Made by a program: the position numbers and the translations under genes | The notes under the pieces: model-generated | The model's database searches: none | The model's input: the letters and a program-made list of their open reading frames with translations, nothing else | Told to the model about the DNA's origin: nothing | Part shown: piece by piece, positions 32,267 through 40,668 of the stretch | How the letters are laid out: every line of letters begins with the position of its first letter | Numbering within the stretch: position 1 is the first letter of the stretch | Source: Coriobacteriia bacterium | GTDB lineage: Bacteria; Actinomycetota; Coriobacteriia; Coriobacteriales; UBA8131 | NCBI GenBank assembly: GCA_009784945.1 | Contig: WQXH01000009.1 | Location: 1-52,221 of the forward strand | DNA length: 52,221 nt | Direction: 5' to 3'

Positions 32267-33226
32267 TTACGCAGCGCGGTTGGTAAAGTTCAGCATGACC
32301 GTTCCGCTGGTGGCTTCTATTTCTATATGGCCGCCGCGGCCTGTGTTAGCTCCGCTGGAGCTTGTGAAGGGCCAGCCGGTGTTGTTTCCAACGTCTTGTC
32401 CATCAATCAGGATGCTACCGCTGAGCTGCGTAAAGCCAAAGCTGTAGTCATCTTTGTTGCCTGTAAGAGCAATGTCTGCGTTGCCCGAAATCATGCGTAG
32501 TTGCAATAGCTCGCTTATCTGACCTTTCAGGCGCACGTCACCAGAAGTCATATTCAAATCCAGTTTTTTGAGCTTGGCATCCTCGTAGTTTAGCCAGCCG
32601 CTCAATATGTTGATGGTTGCCCTGTTGGCAGAGACATTCCTCAAGTCCACATCCCCAGAGGCAACATCCAGCGCCAGCTGCTCCAAATCCACATTAGTAA
32701 TATTGACGTCTCCCGAGACGCTTTTGCAGTCAAGCTTCTTGATGTTGATCTGATAGCCACTGAGCGTTGTTGTGCCGCTTACCGTGCTGAGGCCCACCGT
32801 GGTCAACTCAGCATCCTCTGGCACAAATACTCTCAGCTTGGCGGTGGTTTCGAAGAGGCTTTTCCAGCCCCCAAACCCAAAGATAATGCTCCAATTATTG
32901 CTCTGCTCCACCACAAAAAGTGTGTTGTTTTTAATGGTGATATCGGGTTTGTTTGATCCTGTGTAGACAAACTCATAACCATAGGCATTGGCAGCTATGA
33001 TTTCTACATCCGCCTCTATAAGCTTGATGTCAATGCTTTCGAAAGCCTCGGTATCGTTATCCTTTAGCTCCACGGTCCTCTGCTCCCCGGCGCCAAAGCG
33101 AAACTCGCGGCCGTCGAAGTAAGCAATGCCCGTGGCACCCAGGACAAAGCCAACCGTTGCAAGGATCACGCCCAGCGCAAACACACACCCAATAATTACC
33201 CAAAGAATCTTAATTCCCTTTTTCAT
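32267..33226 (-). CDS. DUF4097 membrane-anchored beta-repeat protein
   Basis: 319 residues: one N-terminal membrane anchor (about 3-35) followed by a right-handed beta-repeat region of the DUF4097 type, visible as recurrent SGDV motifs (SVSGDVNITNV, VASGDVDLRNV, MTSGDVRLKGQI, MISGNADIALTG, TSGTVMLNFTN). Proteins of this kind (for example LiaX-like) monitor envelope stress at the surface. The start at 33226 (MKKGIKILWVIIG) has AAAGGAGG and overlaps the stop of the DUF1700 gene as ATGA. It is the last gene of the PadR-controlled operon. Confidence 0.85.
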   Translation of the reverse strand: MKKGIKILWVIIGCVFALGVILATVGFVLGATGIAYFDGREFRFGAGEQRTVELKDNDTEAFESIDIKLIEADVEIIAANAYGYEFVYTGSNKPDITIKNNTLFVVEQSNNWSIIFGFGGWKSLFETTAKLRVFVPEDAELTTVGLSTVSGTTTLSGYQINIKKLDCKSVSGDVNITNVDLEQLALDVASGDVDLRNVSANRATINILSGWLNYEDAKLKKLDLNMTSGDVRLKGQISELLQLRMISGNADIALTGNKDDYSFGFTQLSGSILIDGQDVGNNTGWPFTSSSGANTGRGGHIEIEATSGTVMLNFTNRAA

Positions 33227-33813
33227 TTCTGGCCTCCTTTTCTCTCCAGTATCTTGGCAAAGATCCAGGTGATGCCTTTTACCGTTAGTTGACAAAGCTT
33301 GATGACTCCTATCCCCAGGGCCGCGCCCAAAGAGAGGAAGATGAGTGCGCTTCCCATTATGGCAATGGCTTCAACGGGAGCCGTAAAGAACCCAATTATG
33401 CTTATGCCTATGGTTACTACTCCCTCCGTCACCAAGATAAGTGCCACAACGAACAGCGCGAGAAAGATTGCCAGGAGTGCTATCAATAAGGAAAACACCA
33501 CGCAGAGCAGGGCAATAGCAAGGGGAATGGCAATGGGGCTAGCCAGCACGGCAATTATCACAATCCACATGGTTTTAATGCTGCTGCCGCTTTGTGCTTC
33601 ACCCTCGCTGCTCATATCCTTCATTGCAAACTCGCTGATGATGGCAGAGGCTACCTGGGCAGGCGTGCCCAGCCTGTTGATGAGATCTTCTTCTCCAACA
33701 GATCCGGCCTCAGCAAAATACTCTTCGTAATAACCCATCGCCAAATCTATTTCTTGCGGAGGCAGCTTCTTTAAGCGCTTGCGCAATTCATATAAATACT
33801 CTGCGGCTGTCAT
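33223..33813 (-). CDS. DUF1700 (HAAS-type) membrane protein
   Basis: 196 residues. The first 75 residues are the DUF1700 helical domain: YLYELRKRLKKLPPQEID, then GYYEEYFAEAG and RLGTPAQVASAIISEF. After a charged linker come about four hydrophobic segments from residue 85 on. Such proteins are nearly always encoded beside a PadR regulator and a DUF4097 protein, as here, and are thought to act in signalling or assembly at the membrane. It overlaps both neighbours by ATGA, so the three genes are translationally coupled. Confidence 0.88.
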   Translation of the reverse strand: MTAAEYLYELRKRLKKLPPQEIDLAMGYYEEYFAEAGSVGEEDLINRLGTPAQVASAIISEFAMKDMSSEGEAQSGSSIKTMWIVIIAVLASPIAIPLAIALLCVVFSLLIALLAIFLALFVVALILVTEGVVTIGISIIGFFTAPVEAIAIMGSALIFLSLGAALGIGVIKLCQLTVKGITWIFAKILERKGGQK

Positions 33814-34214
33814 GATTGTTCTCCTTCGTAACCTGAGCCTTCACTGCCCTTTTTTTTCTTGTCTTCCTCTTCTTTGGCGCTTTGACTCTCCTGCGTGCAA
33901 GCAGCAGTCTCAGTGGCAACAAGCAAATAATCTACCGCTGCCTTGAAGTGCTGCCAGTTGTTTTGCAGATACACCAAATGCTCCCGCCCGCGAGGGGTTA
34001 TTTGATAATAACGACGGTTGCGCCCGCTATAGGCGCTGTCGTAGGTTACCAGCATCTCCTCTGCCTGCAAGCGTCGGAGCACGGGATACAGCGTAGACTC
34101 AGAAACCGCTATGATGCTTCTGATTTCTTGAGTAAGCTGGTACCCATACGTATCTTCTTTGCTAATGACTGCCAAGACGCAGGCGTCCAGCAGTGCGGAT
34201 CCCAGTTGAAACAT
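33810..34214 (-). CDS. PadR-family transcriptional regulator
   Basis: 134 residues from the ATG at 34214, which has AGGAGG 5 bases upstream. The winged helix reads LDACVLAVISKEDTYGYQLTQEI, STLYPVLRRLQAEEMLVTY and GRNRRYYQITPRGREHL, all diagnostic of the PadR family. A short helical tail and a Lys/Glu-rich, probably disordered end follow. PadR proteins repress their own operon and release it on stress or ligand binding. A palindrome lies in the promoter upstream. Likely controller of the two downstream envelope genes. Confidence 0.93.
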   Translation of the reverse strand: MFQLGSALLDACVLAVISKEDTYGYQLTQEIRSIIAVSESTLYPVLRRLQAEEMLVTYDSAYSGRNRRYYQITPRGREHLVYLQNNWQHFKAAVDYLLVATETAACTQESQSAKEEEDKKKKGSEGSGYEGEQS

Positions 34215-34259
34215 GCTCACCTCCTATAATACGAAATCTAATATTGTGCCTGCTGCTAT

Positions 34260-34286
34260 ATTATACGCTGTATAGTATTGTGTCAA
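34260..34286 (-). promoter_or_regulatory. Promoter and probable PadR operator
   Basis: Exact consensus boxes on the minus strand: TTGACA (34281-34286) and TATAAT (34260-34265) with a 15-base spacer. The spacer and -10 contain the perfect palindrome TATAC-AGC-GTATA (34262-34274), a good operator for the PadR protein encoded just downstream. Confidence 0.7.
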
Positions 34287-34340
34287 GCCTTTTTTCTCTG
34301 TGTGCGCTCAGGCAAAAAGGCAAAAAGCAGTGTCACTGCT

Positions 34341-34437
34341 CACACTCTGTCCGTCATTGCGGCCTCCGAGCCGCAATCATACCAACATAAATTATTGATT
34401 CCGGGTCAAGCCCACAGTGACGATGTATAGACTGAAC
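34341..34437. repeat. Family D hairpin repeat, copy 3
   Basis: CCGTCATTGCGGCCTCCGAG to CCCACAGTGACGATG. It is close to the reverse complement of copy 2 (19901-20016), with some decay of the right arm. Confidence 0.8.
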
Positions 34438-34495
34438 TGCAACAAAAGCAGTACAATCCATTTAAGCAAAAAGAAACTACCAGTTTGGAGCATGA

Positions 34496-35224
34496 ATGAA
34501 TATTCAAGTGTATGGCAGCGCTGCAAGAGCCGGTGTAGCAGCAGCACAAGTCCTTGCGGCTCAAATCATCAAAGATCCCTTTAGCGTGCTGGGCCTGGCC
34601 ACCGGATCAACTCCCCTGCCCGCCTACGAAGCACTCGTTGAGCTCAACAAGGCAGGCATCATTGATTTTAAGACCATCCGAACTTTTAATCTTGATGAGT
34701 ACGTGGGCATCAGCCGCACGCATGAGCAGAGCTACCACTCCTTCATGCACACCCACCTCTTTTCAAAAGTAAACATAGACCCACAAAATACGCAGCTCCC
34801 CTACCCCTCTTCTGATGATCCCGAAGAAGACTGCCGTGCCTACGATGCTGCCATAGATGACGCAGGCGGCATAGACCTGCAAATACTGGGCATTGGTCAC
34901 AACGGCCATATTGCCTTTAATGAGCCCAGCGATTTGTTCACCTATGGCACACACATCGTAGAGCTTTCTAAAAGCACTATTGAGGCTAACAAACGCTTCT
35001 TTGATAGCGCAGACGATGTGCCCCAAAAGGCCATAACCATGGGCATTGGCACCATCATGAAGGCGCGCGAGATCGTCTTGATAGCCACCGGCCAAGACAA
35101 GGCTCAGGCGGTTGCATCCATGATCTTAGGCGAGATTGACCCACAATGCCCAGCCTCCGCTCTCCTTTTGCACCCACAAGTCACTATATTTCTTGACGAA
35201 GATGCCGCCTCATTGTTGCAATAA
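34496..35224 (+). CDS. nagB: Glucosamine-6-phosphate deaminase
   Basis: 242 residues. Converts glucosamine-6-phosphate to fructose-6-phosphate and ammonia, linking amino-sugar breakdown to glycolysis. Motifs: LGLATGSTPLPAYEAL (phosphate-binding), TFNLDEYVG with the catalytic Asp, QILGIGHNGHIAFNEP with the catalytic His-Glu region, and ITMGIGTIMKAREIVLIATG. Length is normal. The start at 34496 has TTTGGAG 5 bases upstream; an out-of-frame ATG lies 4 bases before. No nagA or transport genes are adjacent. Confidence 0.95.
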   Translation: MNIQVYGSAARAGVAAAQVLAAQIIKDPFSVLGLATGSTPLPAYEALVELNKAGIIDFKTIRTFNLDEYVGISRTHEQSYHSFMHTHLFSKVNIDPQNTQLPYPSSDDPEEDCRAYDAAIDDAGGIDLQILGIGHNGHIAFNEPSDLFTYGTHIVELSKSTIEANKRFFDSADDVPQKAITMGIGTIMKAREIVLIATGQDKAQAVASMILGEIDPQCPASALLLHPQVTIFLDEDAASLLQ

Positions 35225-35486
35225 GAGGTTCACTTGTATACAATTTGAGGGTTCGTTTTTTGCTTCCGTTAGCCCCGCGAAGCTATGAACGCAAATATTT
35301 TGCCGGAAGTTGTGAGTCTGTCGTCCAGCAGACACTCATCCAAAACAGAAACTTTCTGCTTTCTTGGCATACGATATGACAGAAACAAGCACTTCAACGC
35401 TTGTTTAGGAAACGGCTAACTGGTGCGCTCAAGCACATTGGTCAAGACACAGTGGCTTAGTCACTTAACAATTAACTGGAGGAATC
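35225..35486. other. Leader/intergenic region before rplM
   Basis: 262 bases without a gene. It contains a small hairpin AACAAGC/GCTTGTT (about 35382-35407), and an L13 autoregulatory leader would be expected here in some phyla, but I cannot match a known one and find no confident promoter. Confidence 0.4.
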
Positions 35487-35921
35487 GTGGGAACGTACTA
35501 CGCAAAGCCTGGAGAGGTCAAGCGCGAGTGGCTGCTCATAGACGCCAAGGATCAAGTTCTTGGTAGACTGGCAACCCAAGCAGCGCACATTCTCAAAGGC
35601 AAACACAAACCAGAGTATACGCCGCATATTGATACCGGCGACTTTGTAGTCATTATCAACGCAGACAAAATCCGTCTCACCGGAAACAAAGCTGCACAAA
35701 AAACATATCATCGTCATAGCGGGTATCCTGGCGGTCTCAAGGCCGAGAGCTTTACGCAGGCCATGGAGCGCCACCCCCAACGAGTCATCGAGCGCGCTGT
35801 AAAGGGCATGCTCCCCAAGAACACCTTGGGTCGCGCCCAGGGCAAGAAGCTCAAGGTCTACGCTGGCTCAGAGCATCCACATACTGCTCAACAGCCGCGA
35901 ACGATAGAACTGGAGGCATAG
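35487..35921 (+). CDS. rplM: 50S ribosomal protein L13
   Basis: 144 residues. L13 is an early-assembling large-subunit protein. [47 protein letters not shown] and [12 protein letters not shown] are the universal blocks, and length fits. The start codon is GTG at 35487 with GGAGG 6 bases upstream. It heads the operon with rpsI 4 bases downstream. Confidence 0.98.
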   Translation: MGTYYAKPGEVKREWLLIDAKDQVLGRLATQAAHILKGKHKPEYTPHIDTGDFVVIINADKIRLTGNKAAQKTYHRHSGYPGGLKAESFTQAMERHPQRVIERAVKGMLPKNTLGRAQGKKLKVYAGSEHPHTAQQPRTIELEA

Positions 35922-35925
35922 GCTT

Positions 35926-36321
35926 ATGGCCACAAATGATGCAATCTATGCTGGTACAGGCAGGCGCAAAAACGCTATTATGCGAGTTCGCCTGGTTCCT
36001 GGCTCCGGCAAAGTCACGGTTAATGGTCGCGACGGCAAAGAGTATTTTGGTCGCGATGCGCTTTTGGATTACGCCCTTACGCCCTTTAGGATTACCGATA
36101 CCGTTGATCATTTTGACGTTATCGCCCTTGCTGTTGGCGGAGGCACTTCTGGTCAGGCTGGAGCCTTACGTCACGGCATCTCTCGAGCCCTGCTTGAGGC
36201 TGGCGACTATCGCGAAGATTTAAAAAAGGCGGGCTTTTTAACCCGTGACCCTAGAATGGTGGAGCGCAAGAAATACGGTCTTAAAAAGGCTCGCAAGCGT
36301 CCACAGTTTTCCAAACGCTAG
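35926..36321 (+). CDS. rpsI: 30S ribosomal protein S9
   Basis: 131 residues with the conserved [19 protein letters not shown] start, [22 protein letters not shown] middle and the basic C-terminus ending RKRPQFSKR that reaches the decoding centre. GGAGG lies upstream of the ATG. It follows rplM in the usual order. Confidence 0.98.
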   Translation: MATNDAIYAGTGRRKNAIMRVRLVPGSGKVTVNGRDGKEYFGRDALLDYALTPFRITDTVDHFDVIALAVGGGTSGQAGALRHGISRALLEAGDYREDLKKAGFLTRDPRMVERKKYGLKKARKRPQFSKR

Positions 36322-36339
36322 TCATCAAAAGGAGGAATT

Positions 36340-36990
36340 ATGGCAGACCAAAAAGCAGGGTGGTATCCGGATCCAACTGGAGATGCCGCTAAATTACGCT
36401 ATTGGGACGGAGCGCAGTGGACCAATGAGTTTGCTGATAACCCAGGCTTTGTTCAAGCTGCAGACCAGACTGCACAAGTGGCTGGCGCTGCTGTGCAGGA
36501 TGCACAACCAGCCACTGTCGTTGAACAAGCCGCTGATGCTGTTGAGGCCGTTGCTGCTGGAATCGAGGAGGCAGCTCCCGTTGCCACGCAATTTGAGCAG
36601 CAGCCTGTTACACCTGTACAGCCGCCAGTTGCGCCTGTACAGCAGCCTGTGCAACCTCTGCAACCAGCACAACCTCACGCAGTGGTAGCAGACACAAGCT
36701 ATTACAACACTACGGGAGGACAGCCCGGAGCTTATCCTTCCTACGCACCACCAGCAGCAAAGCAATCCAACGGGCTTGCCATTGCCGCTCTCATCTGCGG
36801 TATTGTTGGGCTTTGTCCCTTTACCTTTGGCCTTCCTGCTATTGCCGCCATCATTCTTGGCATCATAGCCAGAAAGAATCCAGTTCAAAAGGGCCTGGCA
36901 ACCGTCGGTATGGTTTTGGGAATAGTTGCCTTGGTTATTGGCATTTCAGTCTTAGTCCTTGGCATAGTGGCTGCTTCAATGAACCTTTAG
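36340..36990 (+). CDS. DUF2510/DUF4190 membrane protein
   Basis: 216 residues. The N-terminal DUF2510 motif reads AGWYPDPTGDAAKLRYWDGAQWT. A Gln/Pro/Ala-rich linker of about 95 residues follows, then a DUF4190 region with two membrane helices (GLAIAALICGIVGLCPFTFG and TVGMVLGIVALVIGISVLVL). The domain pair is typical of Actinomycetota; function is unknown, perhaps an envelope or tubulin-like-associated adaptor. AAGGAGG precedes the ATG and it lies 18 bases after rpsI, so it shares that transcript, which ends at the terminator downstream. Confidence 0.85.
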   Translation: MADQKAGWYPDPTGDAAKLRYWDGAQWTNEFADNPGFVQAADQTAQVAGAAVQDAQPATVVEQAADAVEAVAAGIEEAAPVATQFEQQPVTPVQPPVAPVQQPVQPLQPAQPHAVVADTSYYNTTGGQPGAYPSYAPPAAKQSNGLAIAALICGIVGLCPFTFGLPAIAAIILGIIARKNPVQKGLATVGMVLGIVALVIGISVLVLGIVAASMNL

Positions 36991-37018
36991 CACACGGCAC
37001 CCCGACTAACACATAACG

Positions 37019-37066
37019 CAACAGCCCTCCTGTCTGACTTGCTCAAACAGGAGGGCTGTTTTTTTT
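37019..37066 (+). terminator. Terminator of the rplM-rpsI operon
   Basis: ACAGCCCTCCTG pairs perfectly with CAGGAGGGCTGT and is followed by eight T. Confidence 0.92.
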
Positions 37067-37096
37067 ATGTGATCGCTATTTCGGAGTTGACACGGG

Positions 37097-37136
37097 GCTG
37101 AGAGTGGAGCGGAGAGGGGGCGGGGCTGGTGTCCCA
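37097..37136. repeat. Degenerate family B remnant
   Basis: GGCGGGGCTGGTGTCCC and the preceding GGAGAGGG match one half of the palindrome inside dgk; the other half is missing. Confidence 0.6.
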
Positions 37137-37164
37137 AAAGCGGCTTATGCTACAGCCCCTTGGT

Positions 37165-38373
37165 CTAGTTTATGTAGACTCGCTCAAGTCTTCTCCCAAA
37201 CATACAGGCCATGTCATAGTTGATGGTGCCTACTTGGGCTGCCAGGTCGTCTAAGCTTATTTCTTGGCCTTGACTCTTCCCCACAATAATAACTTCGCTG
37301 CCATAGTCCACGAGCTTGCGCTCTGCCGCAAGTTGCACGCTTCGCACGCTGGTCATATTTGGGCGGGTTCTGATTTCAAACATGCACATATCCATGCAAA
37401 TAGTGCCCACCTGCGGATAACGCTGTCCTGCAACCAATACATCCATTTTGTTAGAAAGCACTCGGGCAAGCCCGTCACCGTAGCCAATGGGAATCGTTGC
37501 TATCTCCACGTTGCCAGGCGAGCGATAGGTAAACCCGTAGCTTACCCCTTCTCCCAAAGGAACCTGCTTGAGGGCGTTGACGCGTGCATGTACGCTCATA
37601 GCTGGCTCAAGGCGAACATGTTCACGCGTGAGACTCGAGGGATGCAGACCGTATACGGCAATACCCAGACGCACCATATCGTAGTGAGAACGCTTAAACC
37701 TGATGGCAGCAGCCGAGTTGGCCGCATGCACTATACCGGGGTTCAAGCCCATATAGCGAATGTTTTCAAGCGCATGCTCAAAGCGCTCCATCTGTGTCTT
37801 AAAGCCGTAGCTGTCTACCATGTCTGCCGTGGCAAAATGCGTAAAGGTGCCTTGCAGCTCCAGCCCTTCATGAAAACTCACTGTGCGCAAAAAGTCTCCC
37901 GCGTCGGTGTAATGCACACCAACACGATGCATGCCGCTATCAACCTTGAGATGAAAAGGAGCAATAACGCCAGCGCGCGCTGCTGCTTCTCCCAAGGCCA
38001 GGGCAAACTCTACGGTATGCACTGCTGGCACCATGTCATAGTAAAGAATAGCTTCTGCACTGGAAACAGGTGGCTCGGACAAAATGATAATGGGAGCCTT
38101 AATGCCTGCCTGTCTGAGTTTTATACCCTCGGTTACACAGGCTACTCCAATATACTTGCTGCCAGCGCTTAACGCCACCTTGGCTACCTCAGCGGCTCCA
38201 TGCCCGTAGCCATCTGCTTTGACCGCAGTGAGAATCATTGTGTCCGGCCCTATATGCTTACGCATGGTTTTGAGATTAGTGCGAATAGCCTCTCGGTTTA
38301 TCTGAGCCCATGCCCAGCGTCGCTCGTAGGGCAAAAGCGTTTCGGCGTAGTTGACGTTGGCTTGCTCATTCAC
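37165..38373 (-). CDS. alr: Alanine racemase
   Basis: About 402 residues from the GTG at 38373, which has AGGAG 7 bases upstream. PLP enzyme making D-alanine for peptidoglycan. The PLP lysine lies in TAVKADGYGHGA (about residue 52), with KVDSGMHRVGV, HAANSAAAIRF, MVRLGIAVYG and the second-domain YGFTYRSP (catalytic Tyr context) and YPQVGTICMDMCM blocks. The longer open frame to 38475 runs through acpS in another frame and is not used. It overlaps the acpS stop by 8 bases, so the two are co-translated; the acpS-alr pairing is common in Gram-positive bacteria. Confidence 0.95.
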   Translation of the reverse strand: MNEQANVNYAETLLPYERRWAWAQINREAIRTNLKTMRKHIGPDTMILTAVKADGYGHGAAEVAKVALSAGSKYIGVACVTEGIKLRQAGIKAPIIILSEPPVSSAEAILYYDMVPAVHTVEFALALGEAAARAGVIAPFHLKVDSGMHRVGVHYTDAGDFLRTVSFHEGLELQGTFTHFATADMVDSYGFKTQMERFEHALENIRYMGLNPGIVHAANSAAAIRFKRSHYDMVRLGIAVYGLHPSSLTREHVRLEPAMSVHARVNALKQVPLGEGVSYGFTYRSPGNVEIATIPIGYGDGLARVLSNKMDVLVAGQRYPQVGTICMDMCMFEIRTRPNMTSVRSVQLAAERKLVDYGSEVIIVGKSQGQEISLDDLAAQVGTINYDMACMFGRRLERVYIN

Positions 38374-39199
38374 TTTTGTGCTCCTGATCGTCAGATTCGT
38401 TATCTTCATCCCCCATGACGTATGCGCCATCAGCGATGGCGCTGCTCTCCTCACCTTCCGTGGCGCTTGCCTCATCTTCGTCGGTACTCACACCTAGATT
38501 GTCCAGCAACGAGCGCAGTTCCTTGAACTGACGCGCCAGCTCCTCCATAGGACTGATGGCCTCATTCCTGCGCGGTGAGCTCTGCGCTTTTATTGCCACT
38601 GCTGAGGCAACTGCCATTTGATGCGTGTGCGAAAGCGATATCTGTATCTCAACAATACCTTGCTCATGGGCAATGCGGGCAGCTTGATTGTGCAAAAGCA
38701 CATTGGGCTTGCCTTTGTCGTCATGCGTTATCTCAATGTCTTGAAACCCTATGCCAGAAAAACCGCAGCCAAGTGCCTTGGCTACCGCCTCGCGTGCCGC
38801 AAAAAAAGTTGCATATTGAACAGCAGGTCGTGCCTTATTCCAGGCGTACTCACGTTCGCCACTGGTAAAGACCCGCTCGAGTATTCGTGGGGTGCGTTGG
38901 ATGGCGCGCTCCATCCTTTCAATTTCCACCAAGTCTACCCCTACGCCCACGGTTGAGTTGTCAGTGTGAGGGCTGCTGATAGAATCGCTAGTGCTAGCTC
39001 TCTCTGCCGAGGGGTTATGCGGGGTGAGCGCTGTAGGGGCATGAGCATTCTGGTCTTTTGCAGCCGGCTCGCCTTCTTTGGTGCCAAGATCGACTTTTGT
39101 GCTCTGAGCAGCCTGCGTTATACCGGTGCCCTGTTGTCGCACGGCCTGCTTGTGCACCGCCTTGAGTAACTCTTCATTTTTCTTTGAAAGTCTTGCCAC
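38366..39199 (-). CDS. acpS: Holo-[acyl-carrier-protein] synthase with long N- and C-terminal extensions
   Basis: 277 residues, about twice the usual length. The catalytic AcpS core is residues about 84-205: GVGVDLVEIERMERAI, FTSGEREYAW, YATFFAAREAVAKALG and ISLSHTHQMAVASAVA. It transfers phosphopantetheine from CoA to ACP. The first 80 residues are Lys/Gln/Thr/Ser-rich and low-complexity, and the last 65 are strongly acidic (Glu/Asp-rich, e.g. VSTDEDEASATEGEE). Both look disordered. The start is GTG at 39199, with GAGG upstream, and the open frame has no internal start closer to the core with a better site. Downstream it overlaps alr. Confidence 0.9.
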   Translation of the reverse strand: MARLSKKNEELLKAVHKQAVRQQGTGITQAAQSTKVDLGTKEGEPAAKDQNAHAPTALTPHNPSAERASTSDSISSPHTDNSTVGVGVDLVEIERMERAIQRTPRILERVFTSGEREYAWNKARPAVQYATFFAAREAVAKALGCGFSGIGFQDIEITHDDKGKPNVLLHNQAARIAHEQGIVEIQISLSHTHQMAVASAVAIKAQSSPRRNEAISPMEELARQFKELRSLLDNLGVSTDEDEASATEGEESSAIADGAYVMGDEDNESDDQEHKSE

Positions 39200-39268
39200 G
39201 TTTGTGTTCCTCTGTGTTTATTTTTCCTCTGTGATTATTCTAGCAGACCTCTCGCCACTCCCCCTGTC

Positions 39269-40519
39269 CTAGCGTCCCATCATAAGATAGCCACCATCGT
39301 CGTCTGCGTCGCCAAGAGCCGAGGGTAGATCTACGTTGAGCAAAGTGGCTCGTGTTATGGCCTCGCTCCCAAAAATGCTACGAATGCTGTCTACCGTTTT
39401 GTCGATACTGCGCTGTTTTTCTACTTCTGCGTCTTCAAAGATGCTGAGTTGCTGATTCATGTCTGCGCAAAGCTCCGAGAGACGAATACCCAGCTGGCGT
39501 ACAGGCTCGCCCTTCCACATGGCGCTAAAGAGCCTTTTGGACTCTTCATATATTTGCTGTGTGGTAGTAATAGGAGTGTCAAGCATGCTCTGATGTTGAT
39601 ACCAGGTCAAATCGCTCGAGCGTACCGTGAGGCCAATTAACCGTGCCGAGCGGCCAAGCTTACGCAGTCGTGCTCCTACACGTTCAGATAGAGCCAGTAA
39701 TACGTCGTGCACCTCGCGCTTGTTGTTGACATCTCGTGGCAGCGTGGTTGCGTTTCCCACTCCTTTTTGGATTTCTGCGTCCTGCATCAATACAGGGCTG
39801 TCATCGATTCCGTTAGCATAGTTATGGATGAGCCTGCCGTGTGCGGGCATGAGCACCGCCTGAATCGTAGCAAGATCCGAGCGTGCAATCTCTCCTATGG
39901 TGTTAACTCCAATGCGCCTGAGCTTCTTTGCTGTTGCGCGCCCGCAATAAAACAGCTCCTGCACATCGAGTGGCCACATTTTTTCTTCCACCTCGGAGGG
40001 ATACAGGGTATGAACCTTGTTAGGCTTCTCAAGCTCTGAGGCCATTTTTGCCAACAACTTGTTTACTGAAACCCCAACATTAACGGTAAAGCCCAATTCT
40101 TTATGGATGCGATTCTTAAGCACGTGTGCCGCCTGCACCGGATCTCCAAAAAGCCTGCGAGAAGCCGAATAATCCATATAACACTCATCCACAGAGTAGC
40201 GCTCAATAGCGGGGCTAAAATCGTAGAGTATGTCGTGCATGGCGCGGCTGTAGCGCACGTAGAGGTCATAATCTGGCTTAAGCACAACCAGGTCTGGGCA
40301 TCGTTTTCTGGCTTCAAACAAAGTCATGGCAGTGCGAATGCCGTAGCGCTTCTTGGCTGGTATGGACGCAGCGAGAATGATGCCGTGTCGACTGGCAGGG
40401 TCTCCTGCTACCACTGCAGGAACCCTTCGATAGTCAATATGATGCCCCTGCACCAGCATGTCTAAAGCCGTCCACGATAGATAGGCGCTATTGGCGTCAA
40501 TATGCATAATGCTTCTCAT
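39269..40519 (-). CDS. dinB: DNA polymerase IV (Y-family)
   Basis: 416 residues, a lesion-bypass polymerase. MHIDANSAYLSWTALDM holds the first catalytic Asp, YSVDECYMDYS the second Asp-Glu pair; VGVSVNKLLAKMASELEKPN is the usual fingers/palm block, and the HhH and little-finger domains follow. NQQLSIFED is a beta-clamp binding motif. The start at 40519 has GAGGAG 8 bases upstream. It is divergent from rmuC, another gene of DNA metabolism. Confidence 0.94.
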   Translation of the reverse strand: MRSIMHIDANSAYLSWTALDMLVQGHHIDYRRVPAVVAGDPASRHGIILAASIPAKKRYGIRTAMTLFEARKRCPDLVVLKPDYDLYVRYSRAMHDILYDFSPAIERYSVDECYMDYSASRRLFGDPVQAAHVLKNRIHKELGFTVNVGVSVNKLLAKMASELEKPNKVHTLYPSEVEEKMWPLDVQELFYCGRATAKKLRRIGVNTIGEIARSDLATIQAVLMPAHGRLIHNYANGIDDSPVLMQDAEIQKGVGNATTLPRDVNNKREVHDVLLALSERVGARLRKLGRSARLIGLTVRSSDLTWYQHQSMLDTPITTTQQIYEESKRLFSAMWKGEPVRQLGIRLSELCADMNQQLSIFEDAEVEKQRSIDKTVDSIRSIFGSEAITRATLLNVDLPSALGDADDDGGYLMMGR

Positions 40520-40668
40520 TGGGCAGTCTCCTCAGGAGTATCATACCACGAACATTTGTTCCTTGTGAGCCTGGAGTGCGTATAACCAGTATAATAAAGC
40601 AAGCTCTAACGTTACTGGTTAATCCTTGTGTATTGTCCTTCGGCAGCTTGAGCCCAACAGGAGTAGAA

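Noticed and set aside
35225-35486. Known L13 leader or other riboswitch before rplM
   Set aside because: Only one small hairpin is visible; I could not match any known consensus.
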